Both the position numbers and the translations under genes were made by a program. The notes under the pieces were generated by a model. The model saw nothing but the letters and a program-made list of their open reading frames with translations. It had not been told where the DNA came from and did no database searches. Source: Plecoglossus altivelis (taxonomy: Eukaryota; Chordata; Actinopteri; Osmeriformes; Plecoglossidae). From it: a stretch of 64,000 nt of DNA. This document shows positions 1-13,710 of this stretch, piece after piece. The stretch covers positions 5,340,222 through 5,404,221 of the forward strand of contig BROE01000025.1 of assembly GCA_036571765.1 (NCBI GenBank), written 5' to 3'. Numbering within the stretch: position 1 is the stretch's first letter; each line of letters opens with the position of its first letter.

Positions 1-68
1 AACGCATGTCAATTCAGGCCAATGCAAGTACAAGATGCTCAACTCTGTCCTTGTTTCCTGCTGTGAGG

Positions 69-3000
69 ATGGATCATGAGCAGATGGGAGACCGAGGGAT
101 GGGGGTCTCTCACCTTCGATATGAGGAGGAGGGTGAGTCCCAGATTATACTGTCTGCTCTCACCAAATGTAATCAATGCAGATGATTTTCATTACCTTCA
201 ATGCTGAAATGTGGTACTGTATTCGTATTTACTTAATTGATTATTTATTTCGATATGGGATAGTGCAGAGGAATATATGATATTCATTGTGATATTGATT
301 TGGAAATGTAACACGTATTTGTTCGTGTGTGACTGTAGATTACAGGAGGGGTGTATGTGCGTGCTGGTTCTATAAAATTGTATGACTCATTTCATGAGCA
401 AACCTTTTTGATAGGTTTGTGTGCCAGCATTGAGCTCCTAGTGTTCATGACTGAGTTATTGATGTTGCATCCAGGTCTCAGATATCTGTAATCGGCTCGC
501 TCTCTGCCTCATTCAGTTAAATATGTTGATCACAACACCCCAATTCTTGTTGTCAATTAAATTATTCAAGACCTAACAATAAATGCTGTATGAATATTAA
601 CATACTAGTGTGCTAATTTTATGTTTAGCTGGAGATAGCTTTCACCATGTAGACATACAAGAGGGCTTTGAGATAAATTACACCAAATGACATTCATCTC
701 TTGAAAATGCTAATGAATGATTATTATTTATTATTAAATTATGTTCACATGAATGCAATATGCTTTTTGATGTTGATAATGATTAGTTTTTTCAGTCGTT
801 CTTGACATTATTCATTGAGACTTAGATATTCATCAATAACAGACATCGTTCAATAATTATTCTGTCGTAATTTGAGAAAGTGATCTTTAAATGAATGACG
901 TGATAAGATTCTGATATAATGTTGAGTCAATGTTTCAATCAAATCAAACTTTCAAGACAAGCTCGGTTTGTCTCTTCTTTTTAGTTTGTTTGTAGTAGGG
1001 AGACCAGCCGCTTTCACGGCCTGTCATTCTACTAAACTGTGTGAACATTGCTGTTTCCATGTATTTAACATGGTTAAATTTCACACTGAACTGCAGTGCT
1101 TTTAATCAGACATGTCCTTGTTCATCAGACACAAGCTTTAAGAGTCTTGAACTTTTAACTTTTCTGTAACAATTGATAGTGTCAGTTTAACCAACTTAAT
1201 AAAGTTTACTGAAGTTTAATCAAACTTTCAACACAAGCTTGGCTCGTCGCCAAAAAATCTGTTTTTTTAATTATGATGAATAAACTATCCAAGCAGAAAA
1301 CCACTGTTTGTTGCCCACAGACCATCAGTCCATTTACATCGGCGTGCCTGTGCCACGCGGCTACAGACGCAAGCGCAGACGAAGACGCTCCACATCAAGT
1401 CGCGAAGCAGGAGACCTGGATCGACGCTATGACCAACACAGACACCACGAGCCTGATGACGACCGATACAGAGAAGTGGATATGGAGGAGGGGCTGGTGG
1501 ACCCCCATGACATCAACGTCCATCATGACATTAACAGGACAAGTGAGAAGCCACACATTGATGCACCCACTACAAATACGGGAAAAGGCCACTCAGCACA
1601 CTTCACTCGACAAGCAACCACAAGTGCACAGATACCCTTTTAATAGTCACACATACACACGCGCACCGAATTGGACTCCACCGTTTGTTGTAGATACGAT
1701 AAAAAGACACTAAAGTGACTCATCTCACAGAAAAGAGGTTAATGAACGTTTTTAGACTGGACAGTTATACGGCTGTGGAAGTTTAGCGTGCTCTGCACCG
1801 GAAGTCTTATTTTAGTGTCTGAGGCAGACAAGAGTGTAGGTTCTTTAGGGCCATCCTCTCCACCCCTAACATTTTACTTAGCAACATAAAGGAGTTCACA
1901 AAAATATTGTTGGGGACAATTTTGTCATCTTAAAATATTGGTGAGGGCTAATACTTAGCGTTCCCCCTCAAACCTACACCCATGGAGGCAGATGCTAAAG
2001 AGAGATCAGGGATCATCATGATCATTATTGTGTCATTTGCCAGAGCTGTTTCCTGCCTGTTCTTAGTGTCTATTGACCATGTTATATAATTGTGTAGCAG
2101 TGGGTGGAAATCATTTCTCCATTGTACACTGATCATTAGAGCTGCACGTGGCCTCAAATACCTTTGAGGAGGAAGTTGTGCTACGTGAACCCATTACGGA
2201 ATGATTGGAGTCAACAAAGATCATTGGCTGAAAGCAAAGGCAAGAGAACTTCGTATCTCTGTCGCATTCACAAATATTTTTCTTAGATTTTGATGCATAA
2301 TATGTCAACAACCAATGAAATAGGAATTCTTTCTCTGGTTAAAATCAATACAGGGATATCAATATTATTGATCCCTGGTGCCCTTTTCCAGTACAGTGTG
2401 TAATTACAATCCAGTGTAATGCCTGTATGTGTGTGTGCCACTTGCGTGAATGCATGTGTGTTCTTGTGTGTGCCTTTGTGTGTCAAATAACATCCATATG
2501 TATTTGTATAGCCCTTTTTACAAGCAATGTCACCAGGGGTTTACATATGCCATAGAACTGCCTCTCAACCAACCTAAACTTTCAAAGAAGACATGGAAAA
2601 ACTCCCATAAAACCTGCAAGAAGAATTTCAGTGAGGAATCCCTTCCTCCAGAAACAGTTGGTGAAAGAGAATTGCAGAACACAGGCTAAACATAGTCAGA
2701 CAGCAGGGAAGTGTCAATGGGTGTTGAACCACCTGAATCTAGTGTTCAACTTGGGTCAGAGTTGGTAAATGTCAGCTGAAGCAGGGGTATCCACAGGGCT
2801 GTGCAACTGTGATGGGCCGTCACAGGCTGGGGGATAAGGGAAGGGACCAGGAACTCACCTGTCAGGGAAACTGATGTCCACTTGGTGACTAGATCCAATG
2901 ATCAACAACCTGGTAGACACTGACAGCTCAAATCCCTCACACCAAATGGTGGTTTGGAAGTGGGACAGGGGGTAGAGAGCAGGAATTAGTGCCAGGAGCA

Positions 3001-6000
3001 ACTAACAGTTACAGTAATATTAAGAATGAAGTCCCGTTGGTCAAGTGTGGACCAGTGTAGCACTTTAGTAGACTAAAAAGGGTATTTGATGCAGCCCTAA
3101 ACAGTAACATGGTGGCAGCCTCCTCGATTGAAATCATGAGATCTGTTACATTGATGAGAAACTATAAAAACAAAAAGAACGTGTGCATTCTTGTGTGTGT
3201 CAGTGTCCCCTGCAGCGGAGCGGTTGCGCTACATTCTGGGGGAGGAGGATGACATACCCACCCCCACGCTCTTCACTGAGATGGACACACTTCAGCACGA
3301 AGGAGATGAGCTGGAGTGGAAGGAGTCTGCCAGGTGATAGGCCAAGTCAGACTCAACATATACTGGCACCAGTGCATGTAAAAACAATCCTCCCATAGGC
3401 TTGTGACTGACCCCAGTCTGTCTGGAGTCAGGATACATCATGTTAGGCATGACTTCACTTTCTCTAAAATACTGTTGCGCTCCATGCTTTTTGCAGCAAA
3501 ACCCACCTTTACGAGTCTAGGGTATGCAAACTACTCCATTATTGTCTTTTAACCCCAAACTCTACTTCACCCACTCCTTCAGGTGGGTGAAATTTGAGGA
3601 GAAGGTGGAGGAGGGAGGAGAGAGGTGGAGCAAGCCCCACGTCTCCACCTTGTCCCTCCACAGCCTGTTTGAGCTGAGGACCTGCCTGCAGACTGGCACT
3701 GTGCTGCTTGACCTCGACGGTTACTCTCTGCCACAGATAGTCGGTAAGTTGCCCCAACACTGTCTAGCCCAATGTATAACCCTAGCCTTCTGTCTAATCC
3801 ACTGTCTAGCCCTAGCCCTCTGTCTAGGCTACTGTCTAACCCTTCCCACTGTCTAGCCCAATGTCTGATCCTTGCCCTTTGTGTAACCCATTGTCTAGCC
3901 ACCTGTCTAGCCCTAGCCCTGTCTAGCCCTAGCCCTACCTAGCACATTGTCTCTTACCCCAAAGTAAATCCCTCTTTGTAACCCATGCTCTAACCCACAT
4001 CAACAAATATCAGATATGATACCATTTAACCTGTTTACATGTCGGGCCATTTATAAGCAATTACACAAACTGCAGACAAATTCTACAAATGTATTTAGTC
4101 CAGTCAAGTCATGTTTGATGTGTCTAGTATGCAGTGAACAGTTCCTGGTCAATGTTTGGATGGAAACCTGTGTGTGCGTAGCCTGGTCAGTGTTTGGTGT
4201 GTGGGGGGTCGTGTTGTAGCTTGGTCAATGGTTTGGTGTGTGTGGGAGTGTGTGTGTAGCATGGTCAGTGTTTGATGTGGGTGGTGTTATGTGCTTTAGC
4301 CTGGTGTTTGGCGCCAGTGGTGATGTGTGATGCAGCCTGATGGGTGTTTAGCGTGTGAGAGGATATGTTGCTTCCAGCAGTTGTAAGACCCTGTCTTGTG
4401 CTTCTTGGTGAAGATGATATCATCGAGCGTCAGATTGAGGAGGGCATGCTGTCTCCGGACCTGAGGGAGAAGATCAGCTTCGTGTTGCTCAGGAAGCACA
4501 GACACCAGACCAAGAAGCCAATCCACCGCTCCTTGGCTGACCTGGGCAAGTCCAGCTCCGGACCTCCCCCGCGTGAGTGTCCAGTGCCTGGTCAAACACA
4601 ATCATCACCTCTAACCTTAACCCTCTAATTTCCTCAGCTACCCTCAACCTTAAACAATTTCTCTGTCCCAACCCAGTCCGCTCCACAACTCTAACCTCCT
4701 CTTCTCCTCGACCAAACCTTGTCACAAAATATGTCACATCTCAAACCAAAACACCCCACAAATTGTAGTTGGGACATATGGTGCTTTGTAAGTCTATTGG
4801 CACTGTCCCTTCCCCTCCCAACCATCCCCACCCCAACATCATTTTGTTCCTTCCCTTCCCCAGCAGCGCGGGGCCCCCAGCCTAGAGGGGGCCCAGGTGC
4901 TGTGGCAAGCTACAACCGTTCTGTAGAGGACCTGCGTGTGAAGCAGCAGTCCGCCAGCTATGGTCGCCTGCGTGAGTGCCCCTCTCTCTGTCTGCTTCCA
5001 GAAGGTCCCAGAAGACCGTCTCAAACTTAACTTGAGAAGATAAATAATAACATTTATTTATTTACCATAATGAAAGCATTCGATTGATTTCTGTCTGACT
5101 TGGGAAGACATCTCTGGGATTGATATCATTAATATGCTGATGTATTGCGTTTCAGGTCATGCCCAAAGTAGGAGTATGAATGACATTGCAGACACTCCCA
5201 GCACAGACCAGGTGACAAAATTATGTAACATTGCAACTCGGCAGGCTCAATTCAATCATGTTGCTCATGCACAGAAAGGGTTTACATTTTGTGCAATCAA
5301 ATAAGACCATTGTCTACATGAAAATACATTGAAGTAGACACATTTTCGGTGCATGAACAATAGCAGATTTCTGGAAAGCGTGTTTGATTGAATTGATTTG
5401 AGTGTTTGTAATGCAAGAATTCATATCCCTATCTTTTGCAATGGCAAAAAGTGTTTGTGTCTTTCATGTTGTACAGATCTCTGTATAACGCTTTTTAGTG
5501 TTGTTTTCAACTCATTCTCATTCCAACTCTCAGCCATAGTTGTCTCATTAATTTTGCATTAAGCTGCTCAGCAGGTGAGAGTGGGCAGGCAAGGGAGCAT
5601 GCAGCTACATAATAATTCGGTCTTCAGATGTCAGAAGTCCAGAGAGATCTCCAGGGTGTGTTGGGAATTTGCTTTGTGTCAAATAATTCTTTGAGACCAC
5701 AATGACAGGTTAGACTAACAAAACAAAATCCGCTCAGCTTTGAGTAATGCATACAGGTCTAACCCACAATGTTAGTGTATGCATGATAGTAAATAGTCAC
5801 TGTGTAGATAGTCACTGTGCTGTATGATAAATAATTCTAGACGTGGGTGTTGGTTCCAGTCAGTTGCACCCTGGTTGATAAGCTGAGTCACTGTCATGCC
5901 ATGCTCTGAGCTGTATCATTTTGTATGCTTAGACCATGCTGGGTCACATGTGCCAGTGGGCCACTGCCAGCTGACTGACAAGGCATGAGCCAACCCCAGT

Positions 6001-9000
6001 CTGGGTCAGTATTGACCTTGCATTAGGAAAACGTGTATCTCCTCGTCCTCTCCATGTGCCTTTGTCTCACATGGAGTCATCAGCACTGCCTTGGTGGCGG
6101 GATTTGGCTCACTGCTATTGAATGAGAACATTGTGGTCATATTTGCATTCCACTAAATTTGACAAACCCAGTTTGGTGAAATGTAGACACAAACATAAGT
6201 TTTAATATTGTTATATTTATATGATCTAAAATCATTCTAATGGAAGTGATGAAAGTGTTGTTCTAGAGTCACCGAGGGTGCAAGGGAGGTGAAGGGAAGT
6301 ACTTCTTGCCTGTCTGGCGCAACAATAAACATAAAACCCTAAGGAAAGTGATAGGAAACAATAACACAGAAACAGATTAATTATTAGATGAAGTCTGAGA
6401 TTTCAAATAGAGGGGACTTTCAAAACAAGGACTTGCTTACCCTTCGTTCTTAGTATGCGATCCATCCTGGATGTGTGTCATGTGTCATGTGTTTCTCTCC
6501 ATCTTCCCATTCCTTCAGCTGAAGAATAAGTTCATGAAAAAGATTCCTAGAGATGCAGAGGCATCCAACGTGCTGGTAGGGGAGGTGGACTTCCTAGATA
6601 AACCATTTGTAGCCTTTGTTCGCCTGGGCCAAGCCACAACTCTGGGAGGATTAACAGAGGTCCCTGTACCCACCAGGTAATGACTGTGGGACACCCTCCT
6701 CCTGTCTCCTGCATTTTATTCCCATTTTCATTCTAGTCCAGCTAGCTACATCCTCTACAGATGTTTAATCCAGACATCTTCCATATTCTGTATCCATTCT
6801 TCAACAATTTCCCGTATCTATTCTAGTCCAGATAACTATCCTCCTGTTATTATTGTCAAGCTGATTCTCTTTCCAACCACACAGATTCCTGTTTATCCTC
6901 CTGGGCCCCCAGGGAAAAGCCAAGTCCTATAACGAAATTGGCCGGGCAATAGCAACCCTTATGGTGGATGACGTAAGTGTCCAGCCTTGTGTCTTCAGTG
7001 TTGCTGGGAGCCACATCTTGACTCAGAAAATAACTATTTTTGTCATGACATGTGCTTCCTGGTTGGCCTGCAGCCAGGCATAACCTTTACAGGTTTAAAC
7101 ACTAACACTCAACACTCACGATTGGATTATGTTGTAGTAAAGGGCAATAAGGGTCTCCTTGATGCTTCTTTTTTCAATCTATTTGATCCACAAGTGTTCC
7201 AGACCAGTATTTATTGATTGACACTTTGCTTTGTTCAACTGGGGTCATAATGTCAAAGAAGCTCTATAGATTTTCACCTTATGAGAATTTTGGGGCCCTG
7301 CATAAGAGATTAGACATAGCAGTTACATGGCACAACGATGCACATACCAATCAAACAGACATAAGTAAAAGTAACTAGGTGATGTAGTTTCCCCTCTCTC
7401 TGCCTCTCTCTCTCGCTTCCTCTCCGCCCTAACCCTAACCCTATCTCTTCCTCTCCCTCTCCCCCTCTCTGCCTCTCCTTCTCTCTCTTTCTCTCTCTCT
7501 CCAGCTCTTCAGTGATGTAGCGTACAAGGCCAGAGACAGAGAGGACCTCATTGCAGGTATAGATGAGTTCCTAGATGAGGTCATTGTCCTGCCTCCTGGA
7601 GAATGGGATCCCAAAATCCGTATCGAGCCTCCAAAAAAAGTACCCTCAGCTGACAAAAGGTCAGCATACCTCCGACAGTGGCAGCTACAAGATGCACCTC
7701 CCATCCCACCAGTCTTCACACAGACAGCTCCAAACCACACTCCTCAGTGTTTTATGACACAAGCTTCCCTCTTCCCCTGTGTTGTGTGCAGGAAGTCAGT
7801 GTTCTCACTGAACGAGCTGGGCCAGATGAATGGTACAGCTGGGGGGGGCGGAGGCCTCAGTGAAGATGAGGAGATGCCAGTTCCACATGAGTTAGGAGAG
7901 GAGCTGGCCTTCACAGGGAGGTAGGCAGACCAGAGGCTTGCATGACTAGAGCTAAGCTAACAGGCTCAATTACACCAAAACGCAATCTTGCAGGCTACTA
8001 AATATTCTGAAACGTAAAGCTGGGTGTGTATGCTTGTGTGTGTGCCTCAGATTCTGTGGGGGACTGTATCTGGACATTAAGAGAAAGCTGCCTTGGGTGC
8101 TCAGTGATTTCTGTGATGGCTTCCACATCCAGTCCATCTCAGCGGTGCTCTTTATCTATCTGGGGTGCATCACTAATGCCATCACCTTCGGTGGGCTGCT
8201 TGGAGACGCCACTGACAATTACCAGGTACCCACACCATGGCAACGCTAACAGATTTATCAAGGCCAGCTCGAGTACAGGCCTTTTAAGATAAGTGCAACA
8301 GCCAAAGGTGATGATTCACTCAGTACTGTCTAATGTACGATATGGCATGTTGAGATCAGAAATACTTGCTAGAGTCCCAGCACCACCCGCCTCCTGCCCC
8401 CTGCCCCTCCCAACGCACACACACACACACACATACAGAAACACATTCACTCCCATGTGGGTTATGTGTGTCTTTTAACCTCTTTTACCCTGTCTGCCTG
8501 TCTGTCTGTCTGTCTGTCTGTCTTTCCTCTCAGGGTGTGATGGAGAGTTTCTTGGGGACAGCTCTAGCAGGGACAGTCTTCTGTATGTTTGGGGGCCAAC
8601 CTCTCATCATTCTCAGCTCTACAGGCCCCATCCTCATCTTTGAGAAACTCCTCTTCGAATTCAGCAAGTGAGTTCAACCCCGGCTTCACAACACATTGTC
8701 ATGCCGCCCTAACAGTTGCACACAGCTACTCATGGTTGTACTGTATAATGAGTATGATTCTTACCTTTATCCCTTCCCTCTCCCTGACTCTACTTACCTA
8801 TCCCTACTTCCTCCCTCCTGCTCTCTGCCTCCTTCCCCCCCACCCCCTCTCCGTCTCCTCCCACATTCCTGCCTACTCTCTGCATATACCCTGCCTCCCC
8901 TCTGTTTCCCTCTCCCCCTGCCTTCCTTCTGCCTCCTCTATCTCCCCGGTCTCCCCCTTTCTACCCCCTGTAACACAGGAGTAACAATATAGACTACATG

Positions 9001-12000
9001 GAGTTGAGGCTGTGGATTGGGATCCACTCCTGCTTCCAGTGTTTCCTGCTGGTGGCGTCAGATGCCAGCTACATCATCAAGTACATCACCCGCTTCACTG
9101 AGGAGGGCTTCTCCAGCCTCATCTCCTTCATCTTCATCTCCGACGCCATCAAGAAAATGGTGGGCTCGTTCAAGTACTACCCTATCAATACCGACTTCAA
9201 ACCCGACTACGTCACTGCTTACAAGTGCGAGTGTTTGGCCCCGGACCCCAGTGAGTCCATCCTAAACTCACAAAACATTCTGACTTCAGAAGAGGATTGG
9301 TTATAATGAAGGATCTGTTTAAGAGAATAAATATCCCATTTTAACTTGACAAGAGATTTTTAGTCACATTACTATAAATTTGTCAATTTTTCATCTCAAT
9401 AATTGCTCAATACAATTACATTACTAACTGCATTGACAAGTGACACTTTTTGAAACATTGAGTACTGTAACTCATTTGTTTTTCCGTGTTTGTCTGTTTG
9501 CTGCATCCACACAATTTGGCGTCTGTCTAACCTGAGTAAGTAAAACATCCATTGTATACATAAGCCTCATTTCTCTCTCAGTTGGAAATGCTGGATTCTC
9601 ATGACACCATTTGTGTCTCTTCTGCCTGTCTACCCTCTCCTCTCTCCTCAATTTCTCATCTATTACCTTCCTGTGTTGTTCTCCTGTCCTGAACAGTGGC
9701 GTCTCTGAACTTCAATGATTTAGTTCCAGTGCCAGATAACAGTTCTGCTCTCTTTGGGGTAAGAAGAGATTGTATTCTATTTTCCATTCAGTTTTTGCCA
9801 TGTTTCTTTTTTGGAGCCTTTGATAAAAATATGCAGTCTGATGACATTGAACTTCGAAGGAAATTTACCGTTCCCTCGAATAAACAACATTTGTTTTTGA
9901 ATTGAGATCTCCATGATAAAACGTCCCTATGCCACATCAGAGAACAGAAAATAGTTTGTTTACAGCTGGATGGTTTCCTGTTGTATCTTGCTTCTTTCCT
10001 GTTGGCTTTTATCTTCTCTCCTCTTCATCCCACAACCTTACATCGTGCCAACCATGTCCTCCCACATTTACCTTGTCCATCTCTAAAACTCTACCTCCCT
10101 GCTTCCCTCCCTCCCCCCGCCTGCCCTTCCTCCCTACCTTCCCAATATGTCCTCCCAGTTGAATGTAACAGCTCTGGACTGGAGCCAGCTGAGTAAGAAG
10201 GAGTGTGTGAAGTATGGAGGTTCTCTGGTGGGGAAGACCTGCAAGTACGTCCCAGACCTAGCCCTCATGTCCTTCATCCTCTTCTTCGGTACCTACTCGA
10301 TGACTGTCTCCCTGAAGAAGTTCAAGTTCAGCCGATATTTTCCCACCAAGGTGAGGCAGACAGACTGAGGGTTTTATAAGAAATGAAGGCAGCAGTGATG
10401 CAGTTTGATTCTTACGATGGATAGTTTTCTGAGCAAATGAAAACATCTGGAGGAAAACATGTTACATGTTGCATATGTCAGATGACATCTACAGGTTTAG
10501 AGTTAGGGTTTCTAACATAGGGAATATAGATTCACCAACAAATGGAAGGGATCTATTTATGTTTAATCGAAACCTTTGTATCGCAATTTTTACACAACTG
10601 GTGTTGGTGTTTCTGTCTTAAGCTTGCAGTCCAACAGCACTCAGCTTTGTTGCCTTACTGCTCCTTAGTTTGGACAGAACACCTTCATTCTTTCTGGAAA
10701 GTATGTATGTTGCTGAAGTCACACCTGCCAATGCCCCCTACCTGCATCTGGGTTTTATGAGGAGAAATAGACAGAGATAGAATGAAGCCTTTGCAAATAG
10801 AGTGGATGATTCTTGTCAACCGGAAACCTATCAAAGTACAGTTTCGATTTTTTATGCATTCAAAATGTGTGGATCAAAATAGGTCTCCTTACTTTCTAAG
10901 GTTTTCTCAACACAATGTGCTTTTGAAATGAATTGTTTTGTCTTGTTGTTCTTGACACCTGTTCTCAGCTGAGGAAGCTCATTAGTGACTTCTCCATCTT
11001 CATGTCCATCATGACCTTCGTGGGTCTGGACATGTTGATAGGACTCAAGACTCCCAAGCTTATTGTACCCACTGAGTTCAAGGTAAGGCAGTTGACTCTT
11101 TCAAGGCAGTTGTTTTTCTAGCATGTAGGGAGACCAATTAAACTGTTCATTCAAAGCTGTGTGCATCCTATTCTTAGGGGTCCAACCCTGTTCCTGCACA
11201 GATACCTCTAGTTGATTTATGTTCTAACCTTGCTACTGAAGTGATACCACCATGTAGGATTACACTCCAACCCTGCCCCTGGACATATGCCCCCATATGG
11301 GCTTATACTCCAACCCTGATCCTGAAAAGATACCCTCCCATATGTTCTCTCTCCAACCCTAATCAAGCACACCTGATTCTAATAAGTAACTAGTTGGTCG
11401 GAGATCCATGCTGTTGTGTAAATCCATAGTAAGGTAGCTCTCTCCAGGAGCCACCTTGGAGTGCCCTGCTTTAAATGGTGTAAACTAACACGGTTATGTC
11501 TGCTTCAGCCCACTCGTCCAGACCGTGGTTGGATAGTTCTGCCATTTGGGAAGAACCCCTGGTGGGTGTATGTGGCCAGCTTCGTCCCTGCTCTGCTTGT
11601 CACCATCCTCATCTTCATGGATCAGCAGATCAGTGCCGTCATTGTCAACCGCAAAGAGAACAAACTGAAGGTAGACCGGTGACGGAAACACAATAAAACA
11701 TTTAAAAACAACTGTTGCTCGCTAGAAGTGTCTATTGTATTTGAAATTTTTCAAATTTGGACACCATCACAACCAACTATGGGGGTTCAGGTTGTGTTGT
11801 GTTCCTTTCTGGCTGACAGAAGGGCTGTGGGTACCACCTGGACCTGTTCTGGGTAGGGGTTTTGATGGCCGCCTGCTCCTTCATGGGCCTGCCCTGGTAC
11901 GTGGCCGCCACCGTCATCTCCATCGCCCACATCGACTCTCTGAAGATGGAGAGTGAGTCCAGCGCCCCTGGGGAGCAGCCTCAGTTCCTGGGAGTTCGGT

Positions 12001-13623
12001 AAGGAAGAACTGGGTGAAGTCTGAGGGGATCGACAGAGCTCAGAGCATGGATTGTTCATCTGCAACTTAGTGGTTAAATTCACTGGTAAAATCTCTCCAG
12101 TACATCACTTTAAATGAAAGCCTCTGCTTAGTGAACATTTTTAAAACCTGACTGTTTGATTTCTACCTAAGTAGTAGTTCTTGTAGTTCTGCCTAAGATA
12201 ACCTAAGATTGGTCACCTGACAAATTCTCTGGTCCCACAGAGAACAAAGGCTGACAGGAATATTGGTTTTCATCCTCACTGGAGTCTCCATCTTCCTGGC
12301 TCCCATTCTGCAGGTGAGCTCTGCTTCTCTGCAGCAAGCAGTGCAAAGACACTGACAACTTCAATTGTTTATTTAGCTATGAAGTGCTCGGTGGTCCATC
12401 TTGTGAGTGAACCAATTTAGACACTAAACAAGTCAAATGAATGCTCCTGGTGTTGGTGAACTCTGTGGAGTTGGCTGTGTATAGTTCTATGCCGTGAGCC
12501 GTAAGTTCTTTCTGTTTCTACAGTACATACCAATGCCAGTGCTCTACGGTGTCTTCCTCTACATGGGCGTTGCTTCTCTCAGTGGCATCCAGGTAGGTCA
12601 TGGGCCAAAACAAAGATAGTGTGAAAGTGGTACCTGTTCTGTTCATGTGTTCCTACAAATCATTAATTGAACGCAGTCATTACACAGCTTTTAGAAAAAA
12701 CATTTCCTGTAGTATTTATCCACTGCAGACTCCAAGTCTATTAATATGAAGCAAATTCCTCTGAAACAAGAGAGAGAGAGTGTGAGGAATGGGACTTCTG
12801 TATTCAAGTAGTATTCACACACAGTTTAAAAATCTGTCCGGAGGCTGTTTGGAGCAGGCGCATCTGAGCCTCTTTCTACCAAAGTAAATGTCAGATCAAC
12901 AGACTGTGAGGGGATTGCCACCCCCATCAGAGCACAGAGGAGATCCTCACAATGCAATGCGTAATCATTCGTAACTGGCTGGGGATACATGTTTAAAGAA
13001 TAGAGGCAAATTGATTGTATGTTTTCATGTTTATTTCATACAATTTCTGACTATGTTTAGCACTGCCAGAGTTCTACATTTAAAAGCCTATTGATTGTTT
13101 AGATTGATTGGTTGGTTGGTTGGTTTCATGATTGATTGATCACTTGGTCAGTTCATTGGCTGATTGATGTATATGACCTTTTCAGTTCTGGGATAGGATC
13201 AAGCTGTGCATGATGCCTTCAAAACACCAGCCAGACTTCCCCTATCTGCGCCACGTTCCTCTGAGGAAGGTTCATCTCTTCACCCTCGTCCAGATTGTCT
13301 GTCTGGCTGTGCTCTGGGTTCTTAAGTCTACCTTTCTAGCCATCATCTTTCCTATCATGGTTGGTGGCCTTTCACTTCAGCAACTTTGTTTGACAGTCTT
13401 GGGATTTTAGGATTTCATGACACTCTTATTTTTTCATTTTCTCTCTCTCTCCTCCTCTCTTTCTCCTTCTCAATCTTTTCTCCTCTACCTCTGTTTTGCT
13501 GTCCATTTCTCTTTCTCTCCACGCCATCTGCCCTTTTCTTTATCCATCCTTCGTCCCACTCCCCCCATCTCCCATTCTGCTTCTCTTTCTGTCTATTTCC
13601 CCCCTCCATCTCTCTCGCTCTCG

Positions 13624-13710
<87 letters not shown>

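Noticed and set aside
7427..7443. Telomere-like CCCTAACCCTAACCCTA
   Set aside because: Only about three units in a CT-rich intron; too short to argue for an interstitial telomere.
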